This document shows positions 60,318 to 64,000 of a stretch of DNA of 64,000 nucleotides, in pieces. Origin of the DNA: Brasenia schreberi (lineage: Eukaryota > Streptophyta > Magnoliopsida > Nymphaeales > Cabombaceae). The notes under the pieces were generated by a model. The model was not told the origin of the DNA. It made no database searches and saw only the letters and a program-made list of their open reading frames with translations. Each line of letters opens with the position of its first letter. The first letter of the stretch is position 1. The DNA lies in assembly GCA_036023115.1 (NCBI GenBank), contig JAYKKT010000036.1, positions 4,427,501-4,491,500 of the forward strand, written 5' to 3'. The translations under genes and the position numbers were made by a program.

Positions 60318-61002
60318 GAGAGAGAAAACTTAGTGAATGTACAAACCAATTCATACTCAAATTCACTTAAAATATTTACATAATTAGATTCACATGATTA
60401 ATAGTTGAAATCTGAATTTAAAACTAAAAAATATTCGTTTGCTTTTAGTACTTTGTATTTAATAAATATGTGCATTAAATGCTTTTTAAATCAAATATCC
60501 ACCACTGATAAGTAGAGATGGTTAACTGGATTTAAGCAATCTTGTAATCTTATATATATTGTATTAAATACTTTTTAAATCAAATATTAGTATAGATGTT
60601 TAAATAGATTTAAGCAGTCTTGTACACTCAATTATATATAGAGAGAAGCATAAAAAAGTGATTCTTTGAATAATTGGAAAGGACACATCAAAAAATGATT
60701 TTCAATAATTGAGAGAGGATTGCTGTCCACTGTCCCGTACTGCAATCAAAAGTCACATCACAACCCACGAATCCAACTTGTTTATAATTATTAAAGAAGA
60801 AAAAACTTCAGAAAAACCCTAATAGTATCAGACATTCATGGAAACCTTCTTGGTTTGAAATGTATCTCAAAGAACTCGATGTATATAATATAGAATGTCA
60901 CTGCCATCCTGCATGCCACAAAGATCCATATATTCTGGTGATAAAATAGAGCCATTTCAAACAAGTGAACTTCAAAGTGAATTTGTTATGCAACGCAAGT
61001 AG

Positions 61003-61116
61003 GGGCAGCTCTTTAATTGCCGGAAACCGGCAATCCGACCACATGAACCCGATGAAGATGCAGTTAAAATCTATCCTGTAATCAAGGACTGTCTTCTTCA
61101 GTATGAAACTAATGAG
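61003..61116 (+). CDS. Possible isolated exon, unrecognised protein
   Basis: A 114-base, stop-free block bounded by AG (61001-61002) and GT (61117). It encodes 38 residues including KPAIRPHEPDEDAVKIYPVI and KDCLLQYETNE. The composition is protein-like rather than random, and both ends fall at codon boundaries. The polypyrimidine tract before the acceptor is poor and I found no partner exons nearby, so it could also be a transduplicated or decayed fragment, or chance. No family assigned. Confidence 0.25.
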
Positions 61117-61119
61117 GTA

Positions 61120-63424
61120 ATTTTATGCAGTCATAAAGGGTTCTTTTCAAGTAGTCAAAAAGGTTGCACAACGTAAAAACTGCACACCTTTACTATTTAA
61201 CACCACAAGCTGGTAAATATTCGAAGGTTACCATACTTATCGCCAAAAGCTGTACTGTAGTTTTGTAGTGCAAAATGACTGAAAGATCATCACATCTAGA
61301 TTCGATGCTTAAAAAGCAAAATGTGAATCTAGATATGATCTCCAAATGGCCAACCCAAATCCAAAGAAGCTTCTCTTTCGTGATGTCTGATCGGGCTGTC
61401 AGATAAAATGATCTGTTCATTGTTCAGCTCTCCTCGGCTCACACCAAGCTAACTTCGTCCCAGTTCCAGAACCTAATGAGATGAGCCGAGCCCAACTTGT
61501 ATAAATTAGAGAGATGACATGCAATGCAAATTAGGCTCGCCAAGTATCAGGCCTATGTAGTTGATCAAACATAACATTTACATGTGCACATATAAGAAAA
61601 GCATGATAAGCAATTAATTAAATGTGTGCATGTCTTCTATGGGTCAAGAATTTTACTTTGACAATTGAGGTATTGAAGGAAAGTTCATTTTATAACTTAA
61701 TGAGCAAGACATTTGATTTCCAATTAAAGTTCTATAGAAAGTTAAGTTTAAACCCTTCTTGCTTACAGTCGAGCATGAGTTCATCCATTTTTAAGTGAAC
61801 ACCACACGAGAGGAACAAGAAGCAACCTAGCAAGATGAACAACAATGAGGATCCCCTCAGCTCGTTTTACAGCCCTCATTATGTCTACAACTAACCACTA
61901 CACTAAGTAGCCCAAGATATTCGCAAACTCGGACCTTCCTCATCTTTAAAGTTAGGGAAGTTTCACGTCGAAACACAGATTGAGATCACATGAATACTTG
62001 GAGAATTCTATGAACTAGATAACGAAAAGAAGGTCGAAGCAACTGTCGAGGCACATTGTTGAAAGAATATAATTTTGTCGCCTTTGTATTATTATGAAAC
62101 CCAATATGAATCTGGGCTCTGCTTCGAAGCAGGATTCACCTTTCACCCTCCGCTTTAATCCATACTCCAATTGAGTTATCGAACAATCCAACCAAAGAAC
62201 GTTAATATAAGTGAAACTCCACATTGTAGAATCACAATTCAACTAACGAAGCCAGGCTACACAATTCTGCCCTAGTTTCTTTTCTTTACCTATGTCCAAT
62301 AATTTTTGAGCTAATGGTTACTTATGGTAGTTTGAACTTGATAATAGACAAAAGTAAATAGGTTAATTTAAACTTGATACATGAATCTAACAAGCTCAAC
62401 ATCTATTCAATCTCTTAACACTTGTTTTCTCTATCAAAGGCAAACTGGGTTTTGCGGACACCCTACGGTCCTACCAGATGTGCCCAGCCAGATATCAAAC
62501 TCGACCTGTAGTGTGAAGCTTCTTTTTAATTGAAGCAAAAGTTTACAGTTTGCTCAAGGCATACCAGTATACTTGCTGAAAAGAAAGCGGAAAATAGAAT
62601 ATTTATCAACCACTAAAAGTAAAATTAGATATATGGCAATTATAGTAAAGGAATATATGTCATTTGTACTTGCCAATCAATGGATGCACCAAGTCAGCAG
62701 ATTATGAAATTGGCCATCGCTAGAATCAGCATCACTTTAAGCAGCTTGGGGGTCCATTTACCATCACTATCAGCTGCCTATAACCTCATAGATGGACAAG
62801 GACATCACAATGAAATTCCATCACATAAGCTATTCTGAGCATATCACCACAAAGAATGATATCATTTTTTAGAGTGGAACAAATGCCTCAGGGATGGGCA
62901 GATCCACCAAGCACTACTCTTTCCAGTGATAATTCGCCAAATCCCATGAGAATTCCAAAGTTAAGGGTGCTTGGACGAGACTAGTAATGGGATAGGTCTC
63001 ACAGAAGATTTTCTTGCGAGCTGTTCTGCTGCAACCTCTAACCTAATGTCATGAAAAGGCTTGGTTAAGGTACAACCGTACAAGCAATAAGAGAGAACGA
63101 CAATCATAAAAGCTGACGGAGTGCATAGGGCTCCCAATTCTTATCAAATTTTATAGTGACAGATTATTCAGTTTATTCCAGAAAAGAAAGATATCAGATT
63201 ATTGTATGAATAATAGCTTCATTGTAAAAGGGAAATAACTGCAGTCCAGCCAGTCATTTGCATAATAGGGTCATGCTCTAGATCCAATTCTAGATAGAGA
63301 AACCATATTAGAGATCTTTGATGGTTAGCAGTAGAAAGGTTGAAAAGCAACAGAAGATAGTGCAAATAATAACAGAAGGCATCATATCTAGATGACAATT
63401 CCTAATCAAATTTTTATTCCAAAG
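61120..63424. other. Intergenic, no gene
   Basis: No recognisable coding region, RNA gene or clear transposon. Short open frames (61193-61420 and 62015-62242, minus) have no known domain. Confidence 0.4.
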
Positions 63425-63429
63425 AGTAT

Positions 63430-63713
63430 AACAACAACAACACCTAAGCCTTTTTCCATACTAGACGGGGTCGGCTACATGGATTCTTTGTTTCCATAGA
63501 TCCCTATCGTGTGCCATGTTAGCAGTTAACTCACAATAAGCTAGATCATTCTTTAATGTTTCTTTCCAACACTTTTGTGGTCGTCCTCTAGCTCTTTTAA
63601 TACTTTCCAAATTTAGTTTTTCATACCTTCTTATAGGTTCTTCTTATTATCTTCCTTCTATATGTCCAAACCATCTTAAACGATATTCTCTCATTTTATC
63701 CTCTACTGGTGCC
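63430..63713 (-). mobile_element. RTE LINE 3' fragment
   Basis: A CAA tail at the left, then CCTAAGCCTTTTTCCATACT and GTCGGCTACATGGATTC, up to the C-terminal coding region ending in CTCTACTGGTGCCA. Homology to the copy at 56922-58870 stops abruptly where the GTATCG-rich element begins, so it was truncated either on insertion or by that element. Confidence 0.87.
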
Positions 63714-64000
63714 AGTGTTGTCTGACGCGTATCGTATCGTGTATCGCTTGGCTCCACGATACGGGCGTATCGTATCGTATCGTACTTTAATATTAAAATA
63801 ATGCAAAAAATAATTTAAAATAATAAAAAATAGTAAAAAATCGAAAAAAATCAAGAAAAAATCAGGAAAAATCTGATAATTGCTTTAAATTCATATAATG
63901 TAAGTTTAATACAGATTGAGCATTCAGCATTGAACAATTGCATCCAAATTTACATATTTTGAATCCAAAAAATAAAATACAGACATAGTTTACACTTTAC
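63714..64000. repeat. GTATCG-rich repeat and AT-rich sequence, running off the window
   Basis: 63720-63785 holds repeated CGTATCGTATCG words in both senses (GCGTATCGTATCGTGTATCG, CACGATACGGGCGTATCG), then A-rich sequence with AAAATC repeats. The layout resembles the subterminal region of a DNA transposon; its far end lies outside the window. Confidence 0.5.

Overview
The window is nuclear DNA of a flowering plant. The evidence is split genes with GT-AG introns, three plant protein families (a CCDC47/DUF1682-type ER protein, a universal-stress-protein-like alpha-hydrolase-fold protein and a DETOXIFICATION/MATE transporter), very long TA microsatellites, and plant-type transposable elements. 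The many RTE-clade LINE copies and the large intron fit a repeat-rich dicot or early-diverging angiosperm genome; I cannot name the species. There is no operon-like or prokaryotic organisation.

Layout. 1-3.3 kb holds TA repeats, a 5'-truncated RTE LINE and a 61-bp RTE scrap. 4.7-14.7 kb is a three-exon gene on the minus strand encoding a 479-residue CCDC47-like protein; its first intron is about 8.5 kb and holds two RTE fragments and a decayed hAT transposase. 15.0-16.1 kb has an L1-type LINE remnant. 17.5-18.0 kb is a non-autonomous hAT element with an 8-bp target duplication. 18.3-23.3 kb is a Ty3/gypsy element (minus) with an RTE copy nested in it, followed at 23.3-26.4 kb by another L1 remnant. 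26.6-30.8 kb is microsatellites, a roughly 93-bp minisatellite and AT-rich spacer. 30.8-32.4 kb is another RTE copy. 33.1-34.4 kb is the three-exon USP-like gene (plus strand, 210 residues), followed by a 318-bp tandem duplication. 36-50.7 kb is intergenic DNA with RTE fragments, two short MITEs sharing an AGTGGCGGA terminal repeat, hAT-like elements, a plant-mobile-domain remnant and many SSRs. 51.3-52.8 kb is the intronless 517-residue MATE gene (minus), GC-rich against an AT-rich background. 53.6-64 kb is intergenic, with SINE-like sequences, a further hAT element, the best-preserved RTE copy (perfect 17-bp target duplication) and, at the right edge, an RTE fragment fused to a GTATCG-rich repeat.

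The three host genes belong to unrelated processes and show no sign of acting together. The main interest is the mobile-element record: about eleven copies of one RTE family, several with target-site duplications I could match by eye, at least two with inverted 5' ends, one only 61 bp long, plus two small families of non-autonomous DNA transposons. I saw no convincing undescribed gene system. All alignments were done by eye; no search was run.
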